A DNA stretch of 5,520 nucleotides. It comes from a bacterium (lineage in GTDB: Bacteria > Tectomicrobia > Entotheonellia > Entotheonellales > Entotheonellaceae). The stretch spans positions 1 through 5,520 of the forward strand of contig JAPULM010000218.1 of assembly GCA_027294925.1 (NCBI GenBank), in the 5' to 3' direction. Each line of letters opens with the position of its first letter. Positions within the stretch are counted from its first letter, which is position 1. A program made the position numbers and the translations under genes. Below are positions 5,443 through 5,520 of this stretch, piece by piece. The notes under the pieces are model-generated. The model was not told the origin of the DNA. It did not search any database and was given only the letters and a program-made list of their open reading frames with translations.

Positions 5443-5520
5443 ATGACACCTTGGCGAAAATTTATGTCATCGCCTCAGCTAAATTTCTGGTACGGTAAAA
5501 TCGGCCAACCGTTCATCCTG
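5443..5520 (+). CDS. Possible start of a third operon gene (partial)
   Basis: Forty-eight bases after hyuB an ATG (5443) opens a frame that runs to the window end; a second in-frame ATG at 5464 would give MSSPQLNFWYGKIGQPFIL. Neither has a clear Shine-Dalgarno sequence. The ATG at 5464 sits beside the right arm of an inverted repeat, ATGACA (5443-5448) with TGTCAT (5465-5470). The amino-acid mix is plausible for protein, but I do not recognise the family, and 26 codons may be open by chance. If real it would be co-transcribed with hyuAB and could hold the key to their substrate. Confidence 0.4.
   Translation, partial: MTPWRKFMSSPQLNFWYGKIGQPFIL

Noticed and set aside
4733..5446. A 237-codon plus-strand frame overlapping the 3' half of hyuB
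   Set aside because: It lies in another frame inside a strongly conserved HyuB coding region, its translation resembles no family and it has no ribosome site; it is a shadow frame.
1..5520. CRISPR array, tRNA/rRNA genes, toxin-antitoxin or defence genes
   Set aside because: Looked for on both strands; no regularly spaced repeats, no tRNA-like cloverleaf and no relevant protein motifs were seen.

Overview
This is a bacterial window of moderately GC-rich DNA. Two clearly functional units sit beside the remnant of an insertion sequence. The organism cannot be named from this sequence. The C-terminal end of the peptidyl-tRNA hydrolase (DYVLSPF followed by AMNRFN) reminds me of proteins from the Rhodothermota/Bacteroidota side. 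In contrast, a good sigma70-type promoter and Shine-Dalgarno sequences also occur, so the lineage is left open and the taxonomic hint is weak.

Layout. Positions 1-79 are flanking DNA with, at most, the first ten codons of a leftward gene. Positions 80 to about 302 are the left end of an IS6-family (IS26-like) element: a terminal inverted repeat, the leader, and the first ~47 codons of the transposase. The element stops abruptly about 4 bp from the stop codon of a leftward pth gene (306-920), so the transposase is a pseudogene that now reads antisense into pth. No right end of the element is visible. Positions 921-1380 are a 460-bp divergent intergenic region. It holds a possible extended -10 promoter for pth, a GC-rich patch with a 22-bp near-palindrome, a convincing sigma70 promoter for the rightward operon, and an inverted repeat in that operon's leader.

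Positions 1381-3465 and 3538-5394 encode the two subunits of a hydantoinase/oxoprolinase-family enzyme (HyuA and HyuB), 72 bp apart and almost certainly co-transcribed. HyuA is the ATP-binding ASKHA-fold subunit. HyuB is the metal-dependent partner that handles the ring or carbonyl substrate. In this family the pair drives an ATP-dependent amide or imide ring opening, or a carboxylation; the substrate here cannot be assigned. A frame open from just after the hyuB stop to the window end probably holds the start of a third gene.

I see no defence system, CRISPR array, RNA gene or clearly new system. The most interesting signals are the truncated IS with a possible hairpin control of its transposase, the structured hyuA regulatory region, and the unusual substrate-site sequence of HyuB.
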